From Actinernus sp. WN-2022 (Eukaryota > Cnidaria > Anthozoa > Actiniaria > Actinernidae), in NCBI GenBank assembly GCA_030867875.1, contig JAOWCC010001501.1:16025524-16089523 (forward strand): a DNA stretch of 64,000 nt. Reading direction: 5' to 3'. Position 1 is the stretch's first letter. Each line of letters opens with the position of its first letter. Position numbers and translations under genes: made by a program. The notes below the pieces were generated by a model. It ran no database searches. It saw nothing but the letters and a program-made list of their open reading frames with translations, and had not been told where the DNA came from. This document shows positions 50,690 to 59,318 of this stretch, piece after piece.

Positions 50690-51370
50690 ACAGTAACAGG
50701 GTCACTTAGACAACGAGAACCAATCACATTGTAGAATGAAAACAAAGCATTCCAACCTGTGGTTATCTGACCTAATCAGTGTCGATTACAAGACAATAGC
50801 ATTCCAACTTATTGCTACTTGAGCCAATCGGTGTCGATTACAAGACAATAGCATTCCAACTTATGGTTATCTGACCCAATCATTGTCGATTAGAAGACAA
50901 TAGCATTCCAACTTATGGTTATTTGAGCCAATCAGTGTTGAATACAAGACAATAGCATTCCAACTTATTACTACTTGAGCCAATCAGTGTCGATTACAAG
51001 ACAATAGCATTCCAACTTACGGTTATTTGAGCCAATCGGTGTTGAGTACAAGACAATAGCATTCCAACTTATGGTTATCTGACCCAATCAGTGTCGATTA
51101 CAAGACAATAGCATTCCAACTTATTGCTACTTGAGCCAATCGGTGGCGATTACAAGACAATAGCATTCCAACTTATGGTTATCTGACCCAATCATTGTCG
51201 ATTACAAGACAATAGCATTCCAACTTATGGTTATTTGAGCCAATCAGTGTTGAATACAAGACAATAGCATTCCAACTTATTACTACTTGAGCCAATCAGT
51301 GTCGATTACAAGACAATAGCATTCCAACTTATGGTTATTTGAGCCAATCGGTGTTGAGTACAAGACAATA
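50690..51370. repeat. Minisatellite with about 54-bp units
   Basis: About eleven units share GACAATAGCATTCCAACTTA and alternate between two versions (a GGTTATCTGACC type and a GCTACTTGAGCC type). The first part (CACTTAGACAACGAGAACCA) equals the terminal repeat of the transposon at 28997-34408, so the array grew from one end of that family. It abuts the left palindrome of the viral element. Confidence 0.9.
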
Positions 51371-51603
51371 AGTAGTATAGTCGGAGTCAGTTAAATACCA
51401 CTTTTTCTTGTACAACAAAACTCAAAAGGTTGTGAATGTTATGGACGCCTTGTTTTCTTGCACAAGGGGCGTCATAAAGTGAATTCAGAAATCCACTTCA
51501 TAACGCCCCTTGTGCAAGAAAAAAGGCGTCCATAACATTCACAACCTTTTGAGTTTTGTTGCACAAGAAAAAGTTGTATTTAACTGACTCCGACTATACT
51601 ACT
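51371..51603. repeat. Near-perfect palindrome, probable left terminus
   Basis: Outer ends are AGTAGTATAGTCGGAGTCAG and its complement; arms of about 105-110 bases meet near 51487 with a short loop. It directly follows the host minisatellite and precedes the first viral gene by about 195 bp. I see no target duplication around the palindrome by itself, so it is more likely one end of the large element than a separate MITE. Confidence 0.8.
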
Positions 51604-51797
51604 ATGGGGTAACTAAGGGTCATTCAAAGTGTCACTAGACATTCGCGCACCTAAAAAAATCCAAACTTGAAGTATATGTTAAAGGAATGATTACTATACT
51701 GTATATTGCCACCGAATGGTATTAGTATATATTCTTTATTCCACGATATTAGCATTCGTTGTAATCTTAGTACGCATTAACACCATACAGATCAAAC

Positions 51798-52235
51798 ATG
51801 TCGAAGAAGGACTCGAACGTAGACGCCGCAATAACTTGTGATTGGTTGATGAGAGGGAAGGACTCAAAATGTCCAAAGAAGATTTCGAAGACAACGAAGT
51901 TCTGTTCCCAGCACAACTACCAAATCTCGAAAGGCTGTGCCCCATATGTACCATGCTTGAAGTGCGGTAAAGGATGTCGTACTGATTACGAGCTTTGCTC
52001 AGGATGCGACCGTCTCACCGTCAAGGTGAAGTCTTCCGGTGTCTATATAAGACGCGCTAAGAAGTCCAGCAAGAAGCTAGAGGATCCAAGAAAGGAGGAG
52101 CCAAACATGGTGGAACCGGAGGTAGCATTGCCCGCTGAATCAAGAGTGTTGGAACCAGTGGAAGGTCTTGGAGAGTCTCTCAACCATGCGCTCAACGAGG
52201 TGTTGGCTGCCTTGAGGAACGAGAAGGACGCTTAG
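51798..52235 (+). CDS. Small Cys-rich (zinc-binding) protein of the viral element
   Basis: 145 aa. The N-terminal half has two Cys clusters: CDWLMRGKDSKCPKK with FCSQH after it, then CLKCGKGCRTDYELCSGC. The spacing suggests two zinc sites, the second ribbon-like. A Lys-rich patch (about residues 80-95) and an acidic helical tail follow. I do not recognise a named family. As the first gene beside the terminus it could bind nucleic acid or act as a regulator; this is inference. Confidence 0.75.
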   Translation: MSKKDSNVDAAITCDWLMRGKDSKCPKKISKTTKFCSQHNYQISKGCAPYVPCLKCGKGCRTDYELCSGCDRLTVKVKSSGVYIRRAKKSSKKLEDPRKEEPNMVEPEVALPAESRVLEPVEGLGESLNHALNEVLAALRNEKDA

Positions 52236-52245
52236 GAATAGCCAC

Positions 52246-52320
52246 GAAAAAAAAAAAAAAGAAGAATGAAGAAGGTTGTTGCGTGACCCTCTTCATTCTT
52301 TTTTTCTTTTTTTTTTTCTA
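52246..52320. terminator. A/T-flanked hairpin between Cys-rich and TFIIB-like genes
   Basis: A run of about 14 A leads into GAAGAATGAAGA, a loop with GTTGCGTGACC, then TCTTCATTC and a T-rich run. It begins 10 bp after the first gene's stop and ends about 28 bp before the next ATG. A related hairpin lies at 61066-61126 in reverse orientation. Possible 3'-end or RNA-processing signal. Confidence 0.6.
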
Positions 52321-52348
52321 TTGAACGTACGACATCTATAGTTGTATC
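52321..52348 (+). promoter_or_regulatory. TTGAA...TATA-type promoter of the TFIIB-like gene
   Basis: TTGAACG starts 28 nt before the ATG, followed by CTATAGTTGTATC. The same layout occurs before at least seven other genes of the element. Confidence 0.6.
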
Positions 52349-53341
52349 ATGGACGAGCTAGTCAGATTGTTTGGTCCTGGAATTTGTAGAAGCCTGAATA
52401 TCAAACCACAAGTGGAACGTATTAACACCAGTGAAACATGTTCTGATTGTCTCTGTCCCTTGGAAGTACAAGGAACGGAATTCGTGTGTCCCACATGTGG
52501 TCTTGTTTCCGAGGTTGAACCATGTACAGAAACGAAGATCGATATTATTACTACTCGACTGTGTATAGTAGGTCTGGACGGGTTTAAGTATCAAAGTGAT
52601 CTAGACCGCGCAAAACCAAAGCAAAGCGATGATGACATAGAACTGAAACGACGAACGCTACTACAAGAACTACGAGCATACAACACTATTTACAAACAAA
52701 GTTATGATCTATCGTTCCCTATGAACGCGTTAGAAATCGTAGCCGACGCATTCACCCAAGTAATGAAAGTTTGTCTCAAGCGTAGTGATGCTAAGAAAAA
52801 TATTTTAGCTGCTCTACTCTACCAGGCATGCATACAATGTGGATTCGTCCGATCTAAAGGTGAGGTCGCTCGCTTCATGCAACTAAGAAACGAAGGCATC
52901 CATAGTGGAGAGGTCTTCATACGTTCTCTGTGTGACGACGATAAGATTGATGTAGACTTGGATGCGGAGCGCCTAGTTCCTCACATTGCAACGACTTTCC
53001 TACAACTAGATCTTGTAGGAGTACCTAGGGACGTTCAACAAATAGTCCACGAGGTCGTTACTACAGCAATGGAAAACAATATAGGCCCCAAATCAATGCT
53101 TAAGACGAAAGTCGTTGGAGCAAGTTACGAGGTGCTACGTCGCTCCGGATCGTCTATGTCTTTTAAGGATGTCGTTAAGCGATGTGGCATATTTGGAAAT
53201 GCGGTCAAGCGTTTTGTCAAGGAGTTGTCTTCTTACCATTCCCACTTCGAACCAATCTACACTAGACATGGGCTAACTAGCAGTAGGACTTGGCAAAGTG
53301 AAAGTGAGAGCCACGTTCGTTCCTTTCATAGGAAACGTTGA
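52349..53341 (+). CDS. TFIIB-like transcription factor
   Basis: 330 aa. Residues 31-50 form a zinc ribbon with spacing C-x2-C-x12-C-x2-C (CSDC, CPTC followed by GLV), as in TFIIB. Two helical regions follow, about 120-200 and 205-315. The first contains KKNILAALLYQACIQCGFVR, matching the cyclin-fold repeat of TFIIB, and KGEVARFMQL matches its next helix. Known: TFIIB and its viral relatives bring RNA polymerase to promoters. Inferred: an element-encoded initiation factor, possibly for the TTGAA/TATA motif found here. It meets the next minus-strand gene tail to tail with only 3 bp between stops. Such a factor is common in large DNA viruses but not part of the usual Polinton set as I know it. 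Confidence 0.82.
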   Translation: MDELVRLFGPGICRSLNIKPQVERINTSETCSDCLCPLEVQGTEFVCPTCGLVSEVEPCTETKIDIITTRLCIVGLDGFKYQSDLDRAKPKQSDDDIELKRRTLLQELRAYNTIYKQSYDLSFPMNALEIVADAFTQVMKVCLKRSDAKKNILAALLYQACIQCGFVRSKGEVARFMQLRNEGIHSGEVFIRSLCDDDKIDVDLDAERLVPHIATTFLQLDLVGVPRDVQQIVHEVVTTAMENNIGPKSMLKTKVVGASYEVLRRSGSSMSFKDVVKRCGIFGNAVKRFVKELSSYHSHFEPIYTRHGLTSSRTWQSESESHVRSFHRKR

Positions 53342-53344
53342 TTC

Positions 53345-53956
53345 TTACATTCCAAGTTTTTCTCGCATTTCCTTTTGCACTTCTTGCTTGAGTTCGGCTC
53401 GAACCCGATCCGTGCTTTTTTCACCTATGGAAGCCTTGCGACGAATTTCAGATCTCATGATCTCATACTTATTCGCTTCGTTCAGGATGAGACTGTATTC
53501 AGAGTCGGATATGTTTTCATCACGTAGTGCCTTCGATACTAGATCACGAATCGTATTGATTTTCGCCTTTGCCAACATAGTTGTCTTTTCATGCTTAGAA
53601 ACCTTCATTCCTAACTTCTTAGCTCCAAGGGTCGTAGATGCTGAAATTAATCCACATAGTCCACCAATAACTCCAAGTGGTAGACCAATCACTATTCCAA
53701 CCCCAGTCAACGCTGCGCCCAATCCAGATCCAGATAAGATCACAGATAGACCTCCAGTTGCCACTGCGATTCCATGAACTATTCCTTGAGAACGTGCATA
53801 TTTCTTGCGTACACCTTCGTAGTGCCTTTCTTGAACTTCTATGTCCGAAAGCGTGTCTCGGATCGTTTGCAGTCTAAAGTTCTTTCCAGTGTCACTAGCA
53901 ATCTGTGGATAGATACTTGGTGCTGATGGAAACGGTTGAATCGAATCGCCTTCCAT
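53345..53956 (-). CDS. Membrane protein with Gly-rich hydrophobic hairpin
   Basis: 203 aa. A Pro/Ser-rich start precedes a basic helix and a long Gly/Ala/Val hydrophobic region (about residues 58-110; VATGGLSVILSGSGLGAALT begins the core) that could form two membrane helices. The C-terminal half is charged and probably coiled-coil. The start codon lies 38 nt after a TTGAAG...CTATATGTATG promoter motif. No family recognised; a virion or membrane-remodelling protein is plausible by context. Confidence 0.75.
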   Translation of the reverse strand: MEGDSIQPFPSAPSIYPQIASDTGKNFRLQTIRDTLSDIEVQERHYEGVRKKYARSQGIVHGIAVATGGLSVILSGSGLGAALTGVGIVIGLPLGVIGGLCGLISASTTLGAKKLGMKVSKHEKTTMLAKAKINTIRDLVSKALRDENISDSEYSLILNEANKYEIMRSEIRRKASIGEKSTDRVRAELKQEVQKEMREKLGM

Positions 53957-53975
53957 TGTACGTCATACATATAGC

Positions 53976-54641
53976 TTACTCAAGCTTCAACACGTATCGT
54001 AGAGGTCGACCACGGAAGTCCATGATGTTGCTTTTGTCGTCGCGAACAGTCAGTCGAAGGCTGTTCCGCATTGTTCCTAGAGCTTGGACTTTCGTTGATT
54101 CCATCAAATGATAGGTCCTTCTGTTAAACCAGGTGCCTTCTACGTTAAGGCTAGCTAGTACAGTCGAGCGCTTTCCCTCAAGGAGTGAGAATTTGGGATC
54201 CACCGCATCACAGTGGATATATATTGTTTGGATATATTCCATTATCAGGTCGTATTCTCTCACTTTTAATGTTACGTTTCCATCCTCGTCTTCATTTCCT
54301 TTGATACCCAATATTTCACAGAGATTTTTACTGAACTTGATTGGTTTCTTCACATCTAGGGTCCAATACTTTTTACTGGATATGTCTATAAATTTAACGA
54401 TGTCAGCATCGACTGCAGGTGCTAAGCGATCCATTAAGGTAGTTATCTTATAATTCCCTAGATTGATTGTGTATGGGAACCCCACACCCTTGACTTCCCA
54501 CTGAAACGTGGCCTTCTCTTTTAGATTCAACCAACTGTTCTCAATGGTGGTTTCGAGTAGCGAAATATTATTGATAATAATTGGGTCGTCGAAGTAGACA
54601 GTATGGTTGGCCAATGTTGTGGTGATATATAAGAGAACCAT
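53976..54641 (-). CDS. Candidate minor capsid (penton-like) protein
   Basis: 221 aa from MVLLYITTTL; a longer frame exists, but this start sits right after the divergent promoter. The protein looks rich in beta strands. The segment YIQTIYIHCDAVD and the end NSLRLTVRDDKSN...LRYVLKLE match my memory of single jelly-roll minor capsid proteins of Polintons, where a Tyr/Cys strand and a final barrel strand occupy these places. This is family resemblance, not a strict motif. A structure prediction giving a single jelly roll would settle it. Confidence 0.5.
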   Translation of the reverse strand: MVLLYITTTLANHTVYFDDPIIINNISLLETTIENSWLNLKEKATFQWEVKGVGFPYTINLGNYKITTLMDRLAPAVDADIVKFIDISSKKYWTLDVKKPIKFSKNLCEILGIKGNEDEDGNVTLKVREYDLIMEYIQTIYIHCDAVDPKFSLLEGKRSTVLASLNVEGTWFNRRTYHLMESTKVQALGTMRNSLRLTVRDDKSNIMDFRGRPLRYVLKLE

Positions 54642-54687
54642 CTTATATGTTGAAGGTATAACTATATGTATGTATAGCTTCAACACG
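54642..54687. promoter_or_regulatory. 46-bp divergent promoter
   Basis: It lies between two start codons on opposite strands. TGTTGAAG appears near each end, facing inward, around TATAACTATATGTATGTATA, so each gene receives the TTGAA...TATA layout. Partial palindrome. Confidence 0.7.
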
Positions 54688-56352
54688 ATGCCTCTAGTTT
54701 TACCATACGAAGATGAGGGTCTATCTGCTGAGGACGTGGCGGAGATTGCCAGGGGTGGTCCAAGGCTTTCGAAAGCTGAGCAGACAGCGCTCCTTGTCAA
54801 TGAAAACGACAGGATTGCCAAACTGAATACTGATTTGTGGATAAAGTTCAAGAAACGATACCCACATGCAGATATTCACAAGTTCTATGCCTCTACGGAA
54901 GTGAATGGTCCAGGCAAATATTCGACGAGTATTTGGTTTCGAGATGGAGATTCTAGCTATGTCGTTTACGGTAATGATGTCTCGAAGTTACCTACTACGA
55001 TTCAAAAGCGCATCGATAATGCGTTGTGGGATGTGCATAAAGGTTTCCCATCTACGTTGACCCTAGATAGGAGTGCGAAATATCCTATTACAGCAGTTCC
55101 TCCTACTGGACCGGCACAAGATATCGATCTCACTAATCTATGGATATATGCCACCTCAAAGAATAGGTTCAAAGCAGGCGTTCGAAACATATTCAAGGAG
55201 ACCGTCGTAAAGCATATGACAGCAAATGAGTCCTACCATTGGTTACATGGTCCGGATTTCAAATATTGGCCTCAACAATTGAATTTCGCAACGTGGTGTG
55301 CGACTTCTGGATGTGGAGTGTCATTGTTTGATCCTATTTTCAAAACGTATCCACCAGTCGTTCAGGGGTTCCTACGATTTCACGTTTATTTCACAATACG
55401 AAGAATTCTGCATGAACTTGGTGGTGCCAATGGAGTTCCTTTACCTGGTAACTCTCATTTCAAGCAAATGGATAACCTCTATAACAAAGCAGCTCTTGAG
55501 AAATTGTGCATTGAATTTGGTATATCTCGAACACCAGATTTCCCACCAGACTTCCGATGGCACGGAGGTAGGAATCACGGATTAGGAGACGTATTCCTTT
55601 TGTATGGTGATGGCTACAAGAACGTCCACGTAATCCGAAGCTACGACAAGGAAGCAGACACATGGCCCAACCACAATAACTTATTTGCAGACGAGAAAGG
55701 CAGTGTGGACAAGGGCGATCTAGTATCCTTTATTCGGAACGACGAACACGAAGGAAAGCAATACAATTGGTTTACGCCACCAATCGGAAAGGGTTTGACA
55801 GATGCTGGATTGGGTAGGTTGAATAGATCTGTCGAGGCTTTTGGACATTGCATGCTTGGTGCTCAAGCCGACTTGAACGGATCCATCATAGATAGCCATA
55901 ACGTCAAAGAAAAGTTTAAGAGCTTAGTCGAAGACGCTATTCTCGAAAACGACTTAGTGGTGAGCTACAAAAACTATCTTACCGCTATAAAATCAACGCA
56001 TAAGAGGCTCGATCTAGCAATAGCTGTAGGCGTGCGATTATTGCCAAGCGATCTAGTGTACTATCTTGGTAAGAAAGATGGCTATAAGAATCCAATCCCG
56101 AAAGCTACGAAAGATATGGTGCTAGGCACTAACGACATCAATGCAGAAGGCAAAGGACATTCACCTCTTCCTATGAAAGGCCCACCAGATAAGAAATTGG
56201 TGCAGCCTCTCGAGACGCACAAGAAACAAGTTCCTGTACCAAAGGCAAAGGCAAAGGCAAAGGCAAAGGCAAAGGCTGGCTCACAACATGAGATTAATCT
56301 CGCAGTGACATCCATTGCCGCAGCTGGAATTGCATGGATGTTGTTTCGTTAA
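54688..56352 (+). CDS. 554-aa protein with Lys-Ala repeat and C-terminal anchor
   Basis: The start MPLVLPYEDEG is chosen because it follows the divergent promoter; the upstream extension overlaps the neighbour. The body (about residues 60-470) has many aromatic residues, for example ESYHWLHGPDFKYW and FRWHGGRNHGLGD, and no motif I recognise. Residues about 515-530 are a Lys-Ala repeat coded by a GGCAAA hexamer, then a hydrophobic tail (LAVTSIAAAGIAWMLF) that could anchor in a membrane. The basic repeat suggests DNA or RNA contact. It is the largest non-enzymatic protein, so probably structural. It overlaps the next minus gene by 4 bp, stop to stop. Confidence 0.75.
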   Translation: MPLVLPYEDEGLSAEDVAEIARGGPRLSKAEQTALLVNENDRIAKLNTDLWIKFKKRYPHADIHKFYASTEVNGPGKYSTSIWFRDGDSSYVVYGNDVSKLPTTIQKRIDNALWDVHKGFPSTLTLDRSAKYPITAVPPTGPAQDIDLTNLWIYATSKNRFKAGVRNIFKETVVKHMTANESYHWLHGPDFKYWPQQLNFATWCATSGCGVSLFDPIFKTYPPVVQGFLRFHVYFTIRRILHELGGANGVPLPGNSHFKQMDNLYNKAALEKLCIEFGISRTPDFPPDFRWHGGRNHGLGDVFLLYGDGYKNVHVIRSYDKEADTWPNHNNLFADEKGSVDKGDLVSFIRNDEHEGKQYNWFTPPIGKGLTDAGLGRLNRSVEAFGHCMLGAQADLNGSIIDSHNVKEKFKSLVEDAILENDLVVSYKNYLTAIKSTHKRLDLAIAVGVRLLPSDLVYYLGKKDGYKNPIPKATKDMVLGTNDINAEGKGHSPLPMKGPPDKKLVQPLETHKKQVPVPKAKAKAKAKAKAGSQHEINLAVTSIAAAGIAWMLFR

Positions 56353-57425
56353 CGTCGTTTGTATTGCTCTATCGTGATCACCACTATTGCTACGATGAAT
56401 AACCAAACGTTCTGTGCTAGTACTCCCAGAGCTTTACCAGCCATAGTAAATATGAAACTCGCAATCGATCCAATCATTCCAGGTAGGATCTGTCCAAGTT
56501 TCTTTCCCATTTCTTTCAACAACCCCCCAGTCGTTTGCAATCCCTTCTTTACTGCATCTGCTGCTTTATCAATACCAGTCTTTATTGGTTTCGGTACGGA
56601 TTTCGACAACAGGGAAACTATCGTACTAACGATAGCGCCAATAGAAGTTACTACTGCAAGAATGGTCATTCCATGCTTTCTGAAAATGTATTTGATCCTT
56701 TCACGTAGCGACATACGTTTTAGTATGGCTTCTTCTTGACGTTCGAGTAATTCTATTTCGTTATGGATGTGTATTTTCTCTTCCTTAGCCGCTTCCTTCT
56801 GGTCCTCAGTTGACGTTAGATCTTGAAGTATACTATCTTCCATTTCGAGATGTTCAATGGCCTTTTCTTGACCTTGGAGGACTTGTTCTGCTCTTTCTGC
56901 ATCCGTAGGGCCTAGGGCAAATTTGAGATCCTTACCCATACTTTGGTATCTTTCACCCTTCACTGTGGTCAAAGGTATGGGCTTCTCTTTACTTCCAAGT
57001 GCGTGAAGGTAGATTCTACCCCGTTCCTTATCGGCATCCCATACTTTAGTTATCTCAAGGTCTCCACGAATCCCTACATCCGCATAGTGTTCCCATACAG
57101 CATCGAATAACATTTGTTTCGTTCTATCCGATATGCCTGTTTCGAAGAATACGTGGCGATCGCTAAATTTAGGCCGTTCGATTCTATCCTCATCCAGCAA
57201 TTCACTAAGCTCTCCATCTGTCAATGACGTTTCCTGATACTTCGGTCGAGCACCTTCTTCATTATAATTGCGTCTAGTTTTCAGGTTGAGTGATTCACTA
57301 GGATCCACATTCGTAGAGTCTGACGCCAATTTCCGTGTTTCTTCATTGACAGTATCATCGTTGTCGTAGTCTCTTCCTCTTTCAGCTTCATCAGTTCTTT
57401 CATCATACCTACCCTCAGAGGCCAT
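56349..57425 (-). CDS. 358-aa multi-pass membrane protein
   Basis: From MASEGRYDER, right after the second divergent promoter. Residues 1-80 are acidic and disordered. The middle (about 95-180) has mixed folds. A Glu/Lys coiled coil (about 195-245) comes next. Then hydrophobic segments ILAVVTSIGAIVSTIVSLLS, an amphipathic Gly/Lys stretch, GMIGSIASFIFTMAG and the terminal WLFIVAIVVITI. It is likely a membrane protein of the particle or of assembly sites. I do not recognise the family, and no specific function can be claimed. Confidence 0.75.
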   Translation of the reverse strand: MASEGRYDERTDEAERGRDYDNDDTVNEETRKLASDSTNVDPSESLNLKTRRNYNEEGARPKYQETSLTDGELSELLDEDRIERPKFSDRHVFFETGISDRTKQMLFDAVWEHYADVGIRGDLEITKVWDADKERGRIYLHALGSKEKPIPLTTVKGERYQSMGKDLKFALGPTDAERAEQVLQGQEKAIEHLEMEDSILQDLTSTEDQKEAAKEEKIHIHNEIELLERQEEAILKRMSLRERIKYIFRKHGMTILAVVTSIGAIVSTIVSLLSKSVPKPIKTGIDKAADAVKKGLQTTGGLLKEMGKKLGQILPGMIGSIASFIFTMAGKALGVLAQNVWLFIVAIVVITIEQYKRR

Positions 57426-57459
57426 GTTAAACATAATTATATATATAGTTATATTCAAC
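57426..57459. promoter_or_regulatory. 34-bp divergent promoter before capsid gene
   Basis: AT-rich core TTATATATATAGTTATATTC with GTTGAA facing one gene and a weaker GTTAAA facing the other. The same core as the promoter at 54642-54687. Confidence 0.7.
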
Positions 57460-58695
57460 ATGATCTCATCGAAGTTGGATCCCACACAAGTACGAAGAGA
57501 GCCTCATGCACTCAAGGCTCCACGAGACTTGTATAGGAAAACTTTCACTCGATCATCTGCCAATCCAGGTGAGACTCTATACGTAGAAGTTCCAAAGCTA
57601 GCAGAAGATGTAGTACTAGTACCGGGCAGCTTAGCGCTATTGGGCGACATCGTACTATCTGGTGGACATGCGAATAACAGAGTCGTTTCGAACGTTGGAC
57701 GCTGTTTGGTCATGCGTAGAATCTGTAGGATGGGAGCTGAAACAGTAGAAGACCTTGTCAGGCCAGACCTCCTACAAACATACTCCGATATATACCTATC
57801 TACGCAGGAGAGAGAGTCTAGAATACAACAAGGCATTCAATCAGAGAACTTGAATAAGCTACGCTCGAAAGCTGGTGACGCAAGTACTTCATCTGCTGCA
57901 GACAACGCACTCCTAACTGCATGTGGTTCAAAGTATAGGATTCCATTAGATGTTGACATTCTGACACAACATGGAGTTCTATATCCACATGCCTTAGAAA
58001 GTACGATTACATTCGAGTTGACTCTAGCGTCTGCCAACGAGGTTGTAATTGGATCGGATACGACGAAGATAGGTACGTACCAACTTACCAACATCCAACT
58101 AGAATACGAAGCAATCAGGAACGAAACGCTGGCTAGTAATGCACTTCACAAATATGAAATAGGTGCTGCATTCCTATACAACTACGCTGTTCACTTCAAG
58201 ACAGTAGATATCGCTAAAACCTCTGATACTTTGATATCTCAAAACGTTAATGTTCCACGACGATCCTTTGCTGGACTACTTCTACTATTCATAGATCCAC
58301 CTACCATTGGCACGCGAGATAGTGAAGCATTCTCGAATCCAGATATATTGAAGGTAGAAGTAGATGTCAATGGGATTCCCAACAGACTCTTTCCAAGCGG
58401 CATGCTTCCTCTAGATTTCTGGGAGGCTGCAAGAAGCTGGTTTGGTACACCCAATACTTCTATGACTCCAAAGAAGTTCTTTGAAAATAGATTCTCTATT
58501 CTAATCGATTGTCGCACAGCAAAGGATTCCACCGTTCATGGTGATGGCTTGGCACAAACCGGCAGTGGAAAGGACATCGACATTCGCATACATAGAACTG
58601 CAAAGGGAAGTGGAAATGTGAAAATGCACATCTATGTCCTTGCGGATGCTCAGGTCACGATATTGAACAGATCTCTGCAAAGTATATTATACTGA
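57460..58695 (+). CDS. Candidate major capsid protein (double jelly roll)
   Basis: 411 aa from MISSKLDPTQ. It is rich in predicted beta strands with few charged helices. The C-terminal part (FENRFSILIDCRTAKDSTVH, later GSGNVKMHIYVLADAQVTI) resembles the last strands of Polinton-type major capsid proteins as I remember them. It lies directly before the packaging ATPase, a common arrangement in this virus group. The stop TGA shares one base with the ATPase ATG. The assignment rests on layout and resemblance; a fold prediction with two stacked jelly rolls would confirm it. Confidence 0.6.
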   Translation: MISSKLDPTQVRREPHALKAPRDLYRKTFTRSSANPGETLYVEVPKLAEDVVLVPGSLALLGDIVLSGGHANNRVVSNVGRCLVMRRICRMGAETVEDLVRPDLLQTYSDIYLSTQERESRIQQGIQSENLNKLRSKAGDASTSSAADNALLTACGSKYRIPLDVDILTQHGVLYPHALESTITFELTLASANEVVIGSDTTKIGTYQLTNIQLEYEAIRNETLASNALHKYEIGAAFLYNYAVHFKTVDIAKTSDTLISQNVNVPRRSFAGLLLLFIDPPTIGTRDSEAFSNPDILKVEVDVNGIPNRLFPSGMLPLDFWEAARSWFGTPNTSMTPKKFFENRFSILIDCRTAKDSTVHGDGLAQTGSGKDIDIRIHRTAKGSGNVKMHIYVLADAQVTILNRSLQSILY

Positions 58696-59318
58696 TGGAT
58701 TCTCTCGTAGAGCACGTGCCGTTCAACGCACTCATAGTCGGTCCAACGAATTGTGGGAAGACTGCGTTTCTCATAGAACAACTTCGTGGAGCATTTCGTG
58801 GTAAGTTCGATTACATAGTACTGATTTGTCCTACGTATGCCCACAACAAAACTTATCGTGGATTCGCAAATCGAGATCCTCATTTCTTCGTCATATCGCC
58901 ACCACAAGATGCCATCGATGCTACTTTGAGTATTTGCGCAACATTTTGGTCAGGTACCAATACTCTATTGATTCTCGATGATTGCGCCGCATCGAAGGAC
59001 GTCAAGAAACGAACTGACAAGCTAGTGGACTTAGCCTTTTCTGCACGACATATAGGGATTTCCGTTTGGGTGCTGTCCCAACAATTAACGAGCATATGTA
59101 AGCCCTTCCGTGAGAACGTAGCTATCGTAGTAGCATTCCATACAGCATCGGCCGTAGATGGTAAAAAGATATTTGAGGATTATGGAGGCTCACAAGAATG
59201 TAAAGAGTTACGAACGATACTTGGATCCCATAAGTTCGCTCGCATGTGCTTCTGTCTACGCCATCCTTTCGAGGTAGTGTTAGAGCTCCCAGCACCTACA
59301 ACATATTATCATGGATAA
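58695..59318 (+). CDS. Genome-packaging ATPase (FtsK/HerA, A32-like)
   Basis: 207 aa. Walker A GPTNCGKT at residues 16-23, Walker B LLILDD at 91-96, and VWVLSQQLTSI near residue 130 as the sensor with Gln, followed by FREN. Length and order fit the A32-like ATPases that pump DNA into capsids of double-jelly-roll viruses. It starts on the last base of the capsid gene and overlaps the next gene by 8 bp. A TTGAAC...TATATTATA motif lies 32 nt before the ATG, inside the capsid gene. Confidence 0.9.
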   Translation: MDSLVEHVPFNALIVGPTNCGKTAFLIEQLRGAFRGKFDYIVLICPTYAHNKTYRGFANRDPHFFVISPPQDAIDATLSICATFWSGTNTLLILDDCAASKDVKKRTDKLVDLAFSARHIGISVWVLSQQLTSICKPFRENVAIVVAFHTASAVDGKKIFEDYGGSQECKELRTILGSHKFARMCFCLRHPFEVVLELPAPTTYYHG

